Origin: Collybia mongolica | Lineage: Eukaryota > Basidiomycota > Agaricomycetes > Agaricales > Clitocybaceae | Assembly: GCA_013420905.1 (NCBI GenBank) | Contig: JAAXNY010000004.1 | Span: 1,674,001 to 1,738,000, forward strand | Reading direction: 5' to 3' | Length of the DNA stretch: 64,000 nt | Shown here: piece after piece, positions 37,201 through 49,224 of the stretch | Layout: each line of letters begins with the position of its first letter | How positions within the stretch are numbered: position 1 is the stretch's first letter | Position numbers and translations under genes: made by a program | Notes under the pieces: generated by a model | Seen by the model: the letters and a program-made list of their open reading frames with translations, nothing else | What the model was told of the DNA's origin: nothing | The model's database searches: none

Positions 37201-37683
37201 TGATGGGATGAATTCTGACATAGAATGTAGTGTGCAGTTGGCAAAGAGCTTGGTGAAGGATAAGGAGGGAGGGGAGGTGTGGTCAGTCATTACTTATCAT
37301 AGATCAATAAGATCAGAGTGTGACAAGTTTGTTTAAGTCTGAACCCCAAGTTAGGACTCTCAACCAATTTTCACTTGGCCCTCAAGCCATTAATAAACAG
37401 ATTGCAGAGTTCTGATGGACCCATGAACATTGGTGCACTGCTGTGGCTGCATCAAGTGCCAGTGTGGGACAGGGCACATGGGTCATGTAGTGTTGCATCA
37501 GCTAGAACAGGAGAAAAAGCTATGGGAAGGTTCTCAACCTAAATAGGTAGCTGGTGGGAGAAGATCCTGTTAGCTAATGCATCATATTGACTGTTATTAG
37601 AGTCAATCATGCACCACAACTCAACAGTAAGTTGTAAGGGTCATGGACAGACTCCTCTTACACAAACATCCATTACTTATTAA
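34210..37683. mobile_element. CpG-depleted decayed sequence, probable transposon relic
   Basis: About 3.5 kb without a credible gene and with very few CpG dinucleotides. From 36107 to 37683 (1,577 bases) there is not one CG, while flanking genes are rich in CG. TG and CA are correspondingly common. This is the mark of methylated cytosines turned to thymine in silenced repeats. The Helitron at the right edge of the window shows the same decay. No recognisable transposase, reverse transcriptase or terminal repeat was found, so the element class is unknown. It may instead be a low-constraint intergenic region that was methylated. Confidence 0.5.
34256..34274. repeat. 19-bp perfect palindrome
   Basis: ACTCATACT and AGTATGAGT are exact reverse complements around a single central G. 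The palindrome lies at the left edge of the CpG-poor block. A related CAGTATGAGTATG occurs again near 34675. It may be part of a lost element end. Confidence 0.85.
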
Positions 37684-38317
37684 CGGGCACTTTACTTACT
37701 TCATGGACTCTTCACGGTCACTCTTAGTTTACATCTTGTTTGTATTGTTCCATCCTATTCTTGTTGCTTCAACTACCTCACGGACACTTATGGATGCATC
37801 CCGATTCCCTCCAGCTACCTGATTGGGCTGTCCTGACATGTACACTTCTCTTTGTCGAATCAACGCCAGTAATTGGCTCTTACTCGGAATCCTCTTGCTT
37901 TTCTTTAATTTCTCTCAAAAGGTTCTGGGCCTTACCTTGCCCATTACATAAGTACAGTTAGTGATCCACCTACATGCCAGCATCTGGTGAGATTCAGTCT
38001 TTACAAGTTATTACTACTTATGATGCAGTTGGCAGGTAAATATCCAGTTGTTTCGATTCATTCTTAGTCACTACCACAAGGCCTGTGGTATCGTTACTCG
38101 CACTCACGAGCTTTAAAATATAACACAAAAACAATCAAAACTTATAATAAGTGACTCAAGCCATATAGTTACCGATCATATACCAAAGTCATTGGGGACC
38201 ACGATAAACAACCGCCCACAACCGTTCGCTTGGCATTCAGGTACTGTAGTTCCCAGCCTCCATGCTCAATCACGGTGATAATTATCCGCCATAATTGGGG
38301 AGCTCTAAGCGCAAACG
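37684..38317. other. upstream region of SKI3
   Basis: CpG content returns to normal. It should include the SKI3 promoter and 5' UTR. A near-perfect 19-bp palindrome (TACCACA ... TGTGGTA, 38072-38090) lies about 230 bp upstream of the start. No other feature is supported. Confidence 0.4.
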
Positions 38318-41300
38318 ATGTCTTTTGCAAAAAACAAACTAAAACAAGCCAAAGAGCTTCTTGGGAAAAAAGACTATCCAGGAGCCCGTGATGCTGCCAA
38401 TCAAGTTTTAGAGTATGAACCGGACAACTATCATGCGTAAGTGTAAGGACAAACTCCTGAGAAAAGCTTTTTTCTAACTTCCAGTAGAAATGTCTTTCTT
38501 GGTCTTTCTCTTCTTGAATTGGGTGATCACGGAAAAAGCGAGCAAGTAATCTAACACATCTCTTGTTGTGTCCAGCGTGGTTGATCATCATCAAAGGTTT
38601 ATCGCAAGGCGATCGACCTAAATAGGGACCAGATTCTAGCATGGCAGGTCCGTAAGATTGAGCGATCTGATGGGGGTCCTTTATCTAACTCGTTTAGCTC
38701 GTAGGGAATCTCGAAGCTTTACGAACGCACAGAAGAATGGAATAAATATGCTGAAACCCTGCAACAGTTAGTGAACATGTATCATTACGCGTAACGATGT
38801 TCTTTACTCTGGAGGTGTGGATACTGACGTCCCTTGACTAGTAACGACGCAGTGAAATGTGCGGAGACATGGCAAAAGCTTTTGAGCTTGCGTCGGGAGC
38901 GCGGATCTCGTTTACAGGTATGTATATAGTTCTCAATAAGCTTAAATTTTATTAATTTTCCTGCAGCTGGTGGACACTTTGTCTCTTCTTTTGCCCCGAT
39001 CTCCAATCTATGATACGCTAGCCAGCCTTCCAATACCTGACGCAACTAATCCTATTTCAACTACGACTTTTGAGGCCCAAAATGCTGTCCACAGTTCCCG
39101 ATCCGTTCTTGAGGAGATTGTCAGACTTCTGGAGACCCATGAAGAGGAAACACTGAAAAAGGAGGTCGAAAGACGAAGAACTCGACTGGGAGCTGCAGGC
39201 CCTGAACAACTGAAGAAAGAAATCGGGATTGATATCTGGAGTGTGTCCCATGTGAAGCGTCTTCCATGCTTGCAAAAGGTTGTATTAAAATTCTTCTTTT
39301 TAGCTCCCTTCGTTTTATGACGAAATTCTTAATCATCCTAAAACCTCGGATGATCTTCGACGGGAAATCGACTCCAAACTCCTACGATACAAGCAGCGAT
39401 ATCTTCATGCACTACCAGACACAGGAGCATCAGCTCTTACAAAAGCTAATATCCTCAAAGAGTTAGATAATCTTGTTAATGGGGCAGTGATTCTTGGTAT
39501 ACCGGATGAGTTGGCGTGGACGACATTTTTAGAAGGCAAGGATCTGGACACCGTCGGTCAGTGACTCATCTGAAAAAATTTGTTCCAGACACTTAAAGTA
39601 GTCTCTAGCCGCCAATAAACGCTCCCTTATAAAGCAGTTCATCAAGTTATTCCCGGTATCACCAATGGCTTCGTTGCTGAGAGGGTACTTCAATTACATC
39701 GGAGAATCAATTTTCGAAGACGGAGAGGAAGGTGTACCCGAACAACTATCAGATGATGATCCATTCGACACTATTCTCGTGAGCACAATTATCTATGCAT
39801 GCATAATTCTTATTCTAAATTGGCTGATAGAACGCGTTTTCATCACTTCCGGATTCAGTCATAGCTAGCCGCGTCCTAGCTGATCTTTATTTAAACGAGT
39901 TGGACTATGTAAATGCCATCAAAGTCGCAGAGAGCGGCCTGGAAGTTCTAACCAGGATGGAGAATAATACGGGTCGAAAGCTTCCTCGGTATGTGGCTTA
40001 TTATAGTCCGAGAGCACATTTCAATTCTTCTACAGTGTCAGGATAGGATTTAAAGTTGTCCTTTCTACGTCACTTGTTCATCTTTTCCCTCCAAAACATC
40101 ATCCCCGGGCACTGCATCTTATTGATGAAGTTCTCTCGCAGTCCCCAACCAATATTTCCTGCTTAATGGGAAAAGCGTACATTTTACAACAAGTCAACAA
40201 ATGGGAGGAAGCCGGGGCATTATTTGGCGAGGTGGTGAGCTTAATCCCTGACGACTTGGATGAAGGACTTCGTGCACGGGAAGAAACAGCATGGTGCCAA
40301 TGTCATACAGGCGAAACTGAGCCAGGAATAGCTTCACTTCAGGCTGTACTCAAAGTCTTGACCGTCACCAAAGGGCGGGAAGTTGATAGTGCCAGATGCC
40401 TATGGCGGCTGGGAAACGCAAATTGGGATATAGGAGGTTTGTTCTTCCTTCATGCATCTGCTATTTTTTCAAAGCTCCACAACAGGCTCCAAACGTGAGG
40501 AGGCCTATCATTGCTTTATTGCTTCCCTCAAGTCCAGCCCAACCTATGCCCCGTCATTTACATCGCTTGGTATCTATTATGCAGAATTTGCCTCTCCACC
40601 GGACCCCACTCGGGCTTCCAAATGCTTCCAGAAAGCTTTTGAGCTTGATCCTCGCGAGGCGAAGGCTGCACGACGACTCGCAGAAGGTTTCGCAGAAGAT
40701 AGAGAATGGGACTTGGTCGATGTGGTTGCACGACGAACGATTGAGGGTGAAGGTGGTCTGGATGCAGGTATTAAGGAAGCTGGTTCCTCGGCAGCTGCAA
40801 GGTATCTACCGACTAATGCATGGGCCTGGAAGGCTGTGGGTGTCGTTGAATTGGTGAATTCCTCGTTTTCGCGTATACATCCACACTCAATGGGTGTCCA
40901 GAATCGAAGAAACTACCCTGCCGCGATCATGGCTTTCCAGGTTGCGTTGAGAGCTGAACCCGAAGATCAACTGTCTTGGCTCAGGCTCGGGGAGGCATAC
41001 GGTAAAGCGGGGCGTCACATTGCTGCCATCAAAGCCCTTGATAAAGCCCACGAGCTAAGGCCCGATGATTGGGTGTGTACATATCTCATCGGAGATGTAA
41101 AGCAACAGATGGGTCTTTTTGGAGATGCCATTACCGCCTTTATAATAATACTAAAAACCCGACCATCTGAAGTGGGTGTTTTGGTGTCTCTTGGTCAGGC
41201 TTATCTCGATCTTGGCCGTGCGGAGTTGTCGGAGGGTTTCCAGACGAGGGCTGAAAAGTCATTTGTGACTTGCATTGATGTGGGAATGCAAACTATCCGT

Positions 41301-43396
41301 GAAAGTCCTGGCTTCAGAGTGGTAGCCTGGAAGACCATTGCTGATGCTATTTTTATGCTCTCCGGATTTTCGACATTTCACAACGAGGAAAACGCACAGA
41401 AAACACTTTTGGAGGTCGTGGACATTTTCCCTGCAGAACTTGAACACCTAGCGGGAATCCCGGGGTCTTCCATGCCGCAGGTCAACATGCCGCTGACGGG
41501 AACAAAGTTATTGGGGGTTGCAATAGCGGCTTACAGCTATCGCATCTCCCTTGGGACTTCTGAGGTGGCAGCAAAAGCTGGAAGTGCGTGGTTTGACCTT
41601 GGGATTGCTTTACAATTATGGATCAGACAGCAAGAATTTGAGGGAGACCATGAGAAGGTGAAAGGGAAGGCCATTGAGTGTCTAACTCAGGCCATTCGTG
41701 AGGATCCAGAGAATGATGCTTATTGGGTATCCCTGGGCAATGCTCATTTTCTGACTAATGCGAGGATGGCTCAACATGCGTACATCAAAGCATTGGAAAT
41801 TGACTCAAAGGTGATTGATTATATTCGTATGATCCCGCATAACTTTCTGATTTGTTTGATTAGAATGCCATGACATGGACCAACTTTGGGCTTCTGTGCC
41901 TTCATCATGGCGATGTAGAACTCTCCAATGAGGTGTTATATCGTGCACAGACGCTGGACCCCGACTATGCTGTTGCCTGGATTGGCCAGGCGGCGGTGGC
42001 CACGGCAAATGGCCATCATTTTGAATCAAAGGCGATGCTTGAGCATGCTGTAGGGCTGACGGCCGATGAAGTAAGCACATCTTATTCACAAATTAACTTT
42101 CTCACCTAGCGCGTGTCCCAGCCCGAAGCTGATCTCGAATTCGCATCGCGGGTGTTCAGCGGGCTCCGCGGCACAGAGCCTAACCGCTCGGTGATCATCG
42201 ATGCGCTTCTCCCCGCCTACTTCGTCCTAAACCGGTACTGCGAACGCCGACCAAACGACGCGTCCGCGTTGCACCTCTTTGGGCTCGTGTGTGAACGCCT
42301 AGGGCATGTAGAGGCCGCAATGGGACTCGTGGAGCGCACCATCACAATCCTAGAGTCGGTATATGAGGAGACGGAGGATGTGGAGGTGGAACGTCGTTTT
42401 GTGGTGGCGAACTCGAACTTAGCGCGGCTAAGACTTGGGCGGGGGGATTGGGAGGGGGCGGGAGAAGCTTGGGGAAGTGCGTTGGGGTTGCTGCCGGAGG
42501 GAGGAAAGGAAGAAGGGGAGGAGAGACTACTCCGTGCACAGGCACAGTTTGGGCTTGGGCTTGTTGGCTTCATGAGGGGCGACCTAGAAGGCGCGCTGGC
42601 GATGTTTGGGGCCGCGCTAGAGACCGCAGGAGGCGATCTGGTGATTAGGGGCCAGGTGACGGTGTTGCTTGCCCAGACAATGTGGGCGGTAGGGACGGAA
42701 GAGTTTAAAGAGACCGCGAAGGCCCAGTTACTTGAATGGTTCGTTTTTGTTCTCATTTTACTTTCCCGAAAACTCTGGTTTGGGCTAATGAGTGGCTGGT
42801 TCGATAGTATCACGGCGGATTCAGAGAATCTGGCAGCTATCAACACGCTCGCAGGGATGGGCATCCTGACGGACGATGAGGGGTTGGTAGATGCCGCGCT
42901 ATCAGAGATATTGGGGTTACCGTTCGAGAAGAAAAGACAGCTCGACCCTGGAAGGGATGTGGATTATCTGCTGACGCAAAACTACCTAGGACAAGTGGGT
43001 TGCATCGTTCGCTCTAATCGTGTGTTTTCTTTTGACCGGTTTGTAAAGGGGGCTACACGGAAGGCGATGGGGGTTGCACAGGGTGCTCTGTTCGCGGAGC
43101 CCGCTCACGCGGGCGTGCGCAATGAGCTAGCGCGGCTGATGGTACAGAGTGGGGAGTATGCAGCAGCTAGGGCAGTATTGGCTGGGGCCGAAACTGGTAG
43201 GGATCTGGAAGTTGATTGCGCATCTTTGGGGTTGAGAGCCGTTGCAAAGGCTCTTGAAGAAAAAGGGAACAGTAACAAGGAAGAAGGGGTAGTGGGGCAG
43301 CGAGAAATTCAGCGTGCGATCATGCTCAACCCCACAAGTATTAGCGGGTGGCAAGCGTTGGCCTTCATACGCTCAAGCTCGGGCGCGGTTAGCTGA
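38318..43396 (+). CDS. SKI3: Ski3 superkiller protein, TPR scaffold of the Ski complex
   Basis: A gene of about 5.1 kb with several short introns and a product near 1,400 residues, as expected for Ski3/TTC37. It begins MSFAKNKLKQAKELLGKKDYP, and the first TPR (ARDAANQVLEYEPDNYHA) ends at a GTAAGT donor. The long exon 40452-41873 is a run of TPRs: YAPSFTSLGIYYAEFASPPD, YPAAIMAFQVALRAEPEDQL, HIAAIKALDKAHELRPDDW and FGDAITAFIIILKTRPSEVG. Later exons carry NAMTWTNFGLLCLHHGDVEL and SALHLFGLVCERLGHVEAA, and the end is NPTSISGWQALAFIRSSSG. In the cytosol Ski3 holds Ski2 helicase and Ski8 and feeds mRNA to the exosome for 3'-5' decay. Neither partner gene is in the window. GC content rises strongly in the last 1.3 kb compared with the first half. 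Confidence 0.9.
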
Positions 43397-43612
43397 ACTG
43401 TGACATGTAATTATATTATGGGGTCACGATATACTCTATGCATATACGGGTTGGGTAAGGATGTTCAGCGCGGGGAGGAGGGGGACGGGCGCTCGATATG
43501 AGTAGTACTAGTACCCTATTGGGTGTTTGGCCTCGCAAATTCAAAGTCTAGTCCTGCACCCTTTCAGTCCCTGAGACCGATTAGGATCTCTGTGATTCTA
43601 GATTAGACTGGT

Positions 43613-44994
43613 CTAGAGCTTGGACAGTATCAGTTGAAGACGGCGTTCTGGGGAGGCGGAGGTCTCGGAGACGGCACCAAGCCACCATTTGAGGCGGGCC
43701 TCTTTGGTCTTTAAGGATAGACCCGAGATTATTCTGTATTAAGTGGGGTTCCATGAGATGAGAATAAACAAATGAGGGACACACGGCAGGTACGTACATT
43801 CCGCGTTCCGCAAGTGCCTCCTCGAGGCTCTTCTCTGAAAGCTGATGTAGGACATTGTCCTGGATCAGGAGCTGGTCATCGACGGCGAGAAAGTCAAGGT
43901 GCTTCCTTATCCGTCGTACCCGGAGGGCGTCAATACCGACCGTTGAAAGCCGAAGGAGGCTGTGTATCCACATCAGGACGGAAATGTAATGCCGTGCAGG
44001 AAGGATACGTACCCGCAAAAGGCTGCCGCGACACCAGGCTCGCGGAGGGCGTCCATGGCAAGGCCTCCGTCTTTCTGCTCACGAGAGCGGAGGGAAAGAA
44101 ATAGGGCACGGTGGGTGGTGGCGAAGGCGATGGCCTTTTCAGTGCGTTTCTCCTCGATACGCGCGCGCTGGGAGGGGAGAATGCAGGTGGAGGGCAACAT
44201 AAAGGGCGCATAGATGGCAATAAGGGGGATGACCTCTTCAAGGAGAAGAGCAATAAAGAGAAAGGGAACGACTCTACAGGGAGTGTGGATTGGATGGAGT
44301 CGGGAAGATAGGGAGAAAGGAACTTACTTGTTGATATCGTCCTTCTGAGTCCGTATAAGACGGTTCTCGGCGCGGGAGAGCGGGAGCCCACCTTGTTTTA
44401 TGCGTGCGCGGATGAGGTTGATGTCTTTTCTCCGGATAAAGATGAGTTTGACGCCACGGTAATAGAATTTCTTGGGGTGATGTGATTTAAGTGTACAGAG
44501 AGAGAGAGAGAGAAAAAATGATGGGGACGTACGGCAAGCTCGATACCCTTGTGGAGGGTGCGCTTGACCCAGTTTGCGTCGGGAGGTGGGGGCTTGAGGA
44601 TGCCATGGGCCTCTGCATCCTCGATGTCGCGTTTTGCGGTCTCTTTGACAGACCCGAGAGATGGTGTGGGCTCTGTGGCGGCAGCATCGACGAGACGGGG
44701 GAGGGGAACGGTGGGTTTTGTGGGGATGTGGGTGGCGGAGGTGGTGGATGCTTTGGGCTTTATTGGTGCAGGATGGAGATCGACCTTAGGTTTGCGAAGG
44801 GCGGGGGACGGGGGCGGGGGTGGTGGGGTTGATTTTGTTGGTGTTGTGGAGGGTGGGAGGGGGGAAGAGAGAAAACGGGTGAGTGAGTGGGAGTGGGGTG
44901 AGGATAGAGGACGTCGGGGAGTACAACGTCGGATTATTGATGTGGAATGTGGGAGACGGTGAGCAACGACATCTCTGGCGAGAGAACGGAACAT
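43613..44994 (-). CDS. LETM1-domain mitochondrial inner membrane protein
   Basis: Starts MFRSLARDVVAHRLPHSTS, an Arg/Ser-rich, acid-free presequence fit for mitochondrial import, followed by a Pro/Thr/Lys linker. The LETM1 core runs FYYRGVKLIFIRRKD, then RIKQGGLPLSRAENRLIRTQKDDINK. After an intron with donor GTAAGT and acceptor TGTAG it continues VVPFLFIALLLEEVIPLIAIYAPFMLPS, the membrane part with the family Pro residues. Further exons give EEKRTEKAIAFA, ALREPGVAAAFCG, LRKHL/DDQLLIQDN and SEKSLEEALAERGI. The last exon, joined in phase 2, reads IISGLSLKTKEARLKWWLGA and ends LILSKL. LETM1 proteins act in K+/H+ or Ca2+/H+ balance and ribosome contact at the inner membrane. It is shorter than Mdm38. 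Another frame of the last exon runs to 43581, but only this one fits the family. Confidence 0.85.
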
Positions 44995-45197
44995 GCGAAA
45001 TATAGAGTAGTTATTTCTCCACTTGTTACTTACCTTTTTTTTTTTTTTTTTTATATGCAAGTCATAAAAAAAAAGTCTTGGTCACTTCCAAAGGCCGAGT
45101 TCCTCAAATACAAACGTTAACCCCAGTCACATCCACATGAGCTTGTCACAAGTCACAAACATTGGGTCTGGAATCTATTTCTATCAAAACCAAAACG

Positions 45198-45889
45198 ATG
45201 TCCGTTCCATCTATCGTTGATCTCGCTACTGTACTAGACAAAGTGGACCTCACGAGGGCTATCACCTCCCAAACCTCGCTCTCCGCCCTTGCGGCTGCCC
45301 CTATCGCGTCCACGGTGCTCATGCTCACCGAGATCCAGAGCCTTGCGAGCCAGGGCGAGTCCATGACCCACGCCAGCTTTTTCCCTGCCCGCCTACTGCT
45401 GATCCCTGCTGCTCAAAGCCTACCAGATGAGAAGGTACAAGACTATTTGTACGAACTGGCGCGCTCCGCACAGTTGGCGGCCGAGGCGCAGGCATGCTCA
45501 AGCATTCTGGCCGGTACCGGAAGCGAAAGTGATGATACAGGCGATACTGCATTTTGGCTTGGTGAGGGCCAATTTGAGGGTGGGGCAGAGGAGGTCGTCA
45601 GGGCACTGGGACTGGGAGATTGGGCAGGGAATGGCAAGGTAAGTAGTAGGCCTGAGTTTTGGATGGCCTGACGTGTTGTATGTAGTTGGCGCGTGTGGAT
45701 ATGCCGTTAGGGGGCAGTGGCGCACCCGGCGAGAGGTTTAACAGGCATTGTGCAGGTCTGGAGAAGAGGTACTGTTTTCGTGTGAGTGCACCGGTGACGG
45801 GCGGGGTGGTTATATTCGTTCTGGTAGGACAGGTGGAGGGAGGGGGATGGGGAGGGCTTTTGGGTGGTGGGGTGTGGTCGGATGACTAG
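45198..45889 (+). CDS. conserved-looking protein of unknown function
   Basis: Two exons (45198-45638 and 45686-45889; a 47-nt intron with donor GTAAGT and acceptor TGTAG, phase 0) give 214 residues. The first exon is helical and Ala/Leu-rich (SQTSLSALAAAPIASTVLML, LARSAQLAAEAQA). The second is glycine-rich and beta-like (RYCFRVSAPVTGGVVIFVLV, GGGWGGLLGGGVWSDD). No signal peptide and no convincing membrane helix. I do not recognise the family. It diverges from the LETM1 gene with about 200 bp between starts, and that gap contains an 18-base T-run. The clean splice joint and coherent composition support a real gene. Confidence 0.65.
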
Positions 45890-46013
45890 TGTAGTCATAA
45901 ACTCAATACAAGGATGGCCCCTAAGCCTTATCTTCCACTTGGCACGGATCAACCAATCCTGTAATCTGGTGGCAGTGCACTTATGTCATCACCCCAACTC
46001 CCAAACTCTAACC

Positions 46014-47085
46014 ATGCAGACCGATGATCCCCCTCCCGCACTTTCTGTCCTCCAGGCCCACATCCACGCCCTTTCCGATCTCTACAACCGCATACCCACT
46101 CTCCGCCATATTCCCCCAGTCTTGCTCAAGCCTTCTCCCATTGCTCCCACCCTCCGTCAAGAGTTTCACAACCTTAAAGAGATACGCGACACCATCCGCT
46201 CCCATCCTGTTCAGGAAGCCCTCCGTGCTGCTAGAGACAGCCTTAACCTTGATTCATCAGAGCTGAACTCTAATCCGCGACGCGAGAGTCGGAAACGGAG
46301 GTACGTGCCCGCACACCACCCCAGTTCTCACCTCGTCACAACTGATCTCTCTGTCTCCACGTGCGCTGTTTGGTGACCCTTCCGAATATAGAAGGCCCCC
46401 TTCACCGGAATCTCCCCAGCCCTATGTTGCTGTCCAGCGTAGGAGTATCTCACTCTTTCCGCTGGTGGAGGAGGATCGCGGCCCGCTCACGAGGGAGGCG
46501 CTCCCTGAATACGTGCGCCAGTGGAATCGAGACCATAAAAATGCGAAAATACACCTGTGGAGACGGACACATGACCAAGGGGACAGCCAGCTGATGGTCG
46601 TGCGCTTCACCATTCCGGATGTACTCATTGTGTACGTGACATTGGCTTTGTCTACTATAAATACGGCACTTGTGGTGGAGACCGTCACCGCGTTTGCACC
46701 ACGCGAAAAGGTGCGCTTTATTGCCCAAAAAAAAAAGTGGATATAATAGGATTAATGGAGCGCTTGTGGGCAGAAATTTCCGCACTCGCAGAGCGACTAC
46801 GTGGTGTACCAGACCCTATCGCAACAGCTCGCGAAGATGGTTCAGTCACACCCATCGGTGTCTGTGCAGAGCATCCTGGCAAGTGTTTGGACAGACAATA
46901 AAAAAAACAGGATTAGTTGGGACTCAAATTTGCATCATTTGTAGGGCGTGCTCTGCGCATATGAGGGGCTGTTTGTAGATCGATGTACCGTGTGTGAGCG
47001 GGTGCTCTCGGCAGAGGGGCACGTCCCCCCAGTGGTACGGATATGGCAGGAGGGGCAGTGGTGGGCGCGGCACGTAGGTTGCTAA
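46014..47085 (+). CDS. MED27: Mediator complex subunit Med27-like
   Basis: Exons begin at 46014, 46392, about 46791 and about 46945. The start MQTDDPPPALSVLQAHIHAL leads into helices (LRQEFHNLKEIRDTIRSH, VQEALRAARDSL) that could pair with Mediator head or tail partners. The middle part reads EDRGPLTREALPEYVRQWN and FTIPDVLIVYVTLAL. The C-terminus VDRCTVCERVLSAEGHVPPVVRIW has the CxxC, LPP-like stretch and R-x-W that close Med27 proteins. Intron 1 uses GTACGT/ATAG (phase 2). The last intron appears to be of GC-AG type (CTG then GCAAGT at about 46880, acceptor TTGTAG), joining SIL to GVLCAYEGLF in frame. Med27 is a nuclear adapter between activators and RNA polymerase II. The assignment rests mainly on the C-terminal motif and size. 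Confidence 0.7.
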
Positions 47086-47479
47086 TAAGGTGTTGTCGTA
47101 GGCGCTTTTTGCTGCGGGTTACAATGAAAAGAATCTTTGCCTGAAAATTTACCTATTGACTCCCCCAAGGTGATGATTGCGCTTTGTCCGTGACAGAGAT
47201 AACGGAGCCATATTGTGGAGCGTCACGGAGCGTTCTGGGAAATTGCAATGTTCGTCGATCGAGACCTGGAATGCCGAATATAGAAGTGCCGGCAGGACCC
47301 CGGCGGGGCGCCGGCAGCCCAATTAGGAAAAGAGCCCGCCGACACGAGGCTCGCGTTCTTCTTTGGAGAAGGTCTATTTGTGGAATAGCCCCTGTCGGGA
47401 TTGCAACTGAATTTATATTATATACTTAATAAATTCGTTATAGACCAGCTACCCCTCTGCACTTTCCGCTTCCACCCTC
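47086..47479. other. intergenic region between Med27 and MedA-like genes
   Basis: Upstream region of the MedA-like gene in tandem orientation. It includes a GC-rich patch near 47293-47320 (GGACCCCGGCGGGGCGCCGG) with local dyad symmetry. No gene is supported. Confidence 0.4.
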
Positions 47480-49224
47480 ATGTCCACCATAAAGTTCCCC
47501 CGCACCGTCCCCCCCGGCGTCGACGACCCTGCCCCCCTCTGCCCAAGCTCCTCCAACATTGTTGTCTCCCCCGCAGGCATCATTCATGTCCTTGGCTACA
47601 CTCCCACCGAGGGTGAGGGCGGCGCGCCTATTTCTGTGCGCATACACTTTCACCCAGACTACGCCGAGACCATATACGTTCGCCTTGTCGTCGGCCACAA
47701 GGCCGTCGCCACCACCGTGCGCGAACTGAAAGACCAGGTCTACGGCCGATGGCAACTCGACGCCGTCGCCCCTCCCCTTGACAAGCACCAATCCCCTTCT
47801 CATAAAGTCCTCATCTCCGTCCAGGCCCTCAATGAGGATAACGCGATCCTCGACTCTGCCACCTTTGGAGAGTTCTCCTATTGGGCCCCCAGTCAGTTCC
47901 TCCGTATCTCTTAATCCCTACATTAAATGCTTCCCCTTCTAGGTTCGTCCTCCATTGACAGGGAACAGCTGCAGCCGCACGGTGAGACCAAGAAACCCAA
48001 GCTTCACATCAACACAAGTGGCACCAGAGATAGTATGTCTTTCCGCCGGCGCGGTACCTCACACCTTCCTACCCCGTCCCCTACCTCACCGGAGCGCCCC
48101 CGCCTACCCCACATCGTGTCGAAGCCCGAAATTCATCTCCACCGACGCACAAAGGCAGACACCCTTGTACGTCCGAAACAGGGCAAGCCGGGCTCGGACA
48201 TCCATGCGCAGACTCCTATCCTTGATCTTGTCACCAATCTACAGAGTATATGCGTCGGCTGGAGCCCCGCGGAGATCTCGGCTGGCCGCCGCCTAGTCCG
48301 CTTTAGTAAGGTTCAGGACGGCCGCCGCCTCATCGTGTCGTGCGAGCCCATAAAGGCGGAGGAGTACCGTGACGCGGACAGTGTCATCTCCTGTATTTAT
48401 AGGGAAGAGTCCGATTCGTGTTTTGTTACCTCAGTGGATATCATATTTCTCCTGGAACGCCTCACGAGCAGTGATTTCCCTGTAGAGGAGAAGAATCGCA
48501 TCCGCAGGAACTTGGAGGGTCTCCGTCCTACCACGGTGTCAAAGCACAAAACTGGATTCGAGGACTTTTTCCAGCGCATCATGGAGTTTCCTGACCCCAA
48601 ACCGAGGAATATAGAGAAGGACTTGAAGGTGTTTGAATGGTCGCTCCTTGATCAGGCTCTGGACAAGATACTCTCAAAATATGTAGGCCCCCTAACGTTA
48701 AATTATCTCTCATGTTTACAACTGAAACACGCGTCTAATAGACAATCGACGCATCCTCGACGCCTGTAGAACCCGAGTCCTCTGAGGAGCCATCGCCTAC
48801 GAGCGCCTCCGACGACATGGAGTACCAGCTAACATATCCAGTCAAAATGGAAGACCCTCCCACGTCCGCGTACACCGACCTTTCGTCGCCCACAAAGTTT
48901 GAGTCTATTCCAGACAATTTGCGCTTCCTCCCACCTTCCGATGGCTCCGAGTCATATTGCTCCCCTATAGACCCTACAAGTACGACGTACCAGCTCTACA
49001 CCGCAGACCTTCACAACCCGCAGGCGAGCGGGTCTAGCACAGGAAGCTGGGGCTCCGAATACAAGCCGGGTGATCTGGGGGCGCTTGATCATTTTGCGTA
49101 TGACGCTGCCCCCAGCGCCACTGGTGCTATTGGGAACTATCCCGGCTTGGACTACGCGTACGACGGGCTTGCATTCTCAGGTATGCAAAGCGAGATGGGG
49201 TTGGTGGATAATCCTTATCTTTGA
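47480..49224 (+). CDS. MedA/medusa-like developmental regulator with DUF7082 domain
   Basis: Three exons (47480-47891, 47943-48682, 48742-49224) give 544 residues. The N-terminal beta-rich domain contains SPAGIIHVLGYTPTEGEGG and VRLVVGHKAVATTV, resembling an IPT/Rel-like fold. The central block is highly regular: WSPAEISAGRRLVRFSKVQD, then SVISCIYREESDSCFVTSVD, IIFLLERLTSSDFPVEEKNR, and DFFQRIMEFPDPKPRNIEKD. This is the pattern I associate with fungal DUF7082/MedA-type regulators of morphogenesis and sporulation. The C-terminal exon is acidic, Ser/Tyr/Pro-rich and possibly an activation region. The splice phases (1, then 0) join the frame exactly. It is presumably nuclear; its target genes cannot be read here. 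Confidence 0.78.

Noticed and set aside
38072..38090. near-perfect 19-bp palindrome upstream of SKI3
   Set aside because: One mismatch pair and no second copy seen; palindromes of this size occur by chance in long sequences, so it is only noted in the region entry.
43581..43612. longer C-terminus of the LETM1-type protein
   Set aside because: The frame that runs to 43581 does not continue the family sequence; the phase-2 splice gives SGLSLKTKEARLKWWLGA and stops at 43613.
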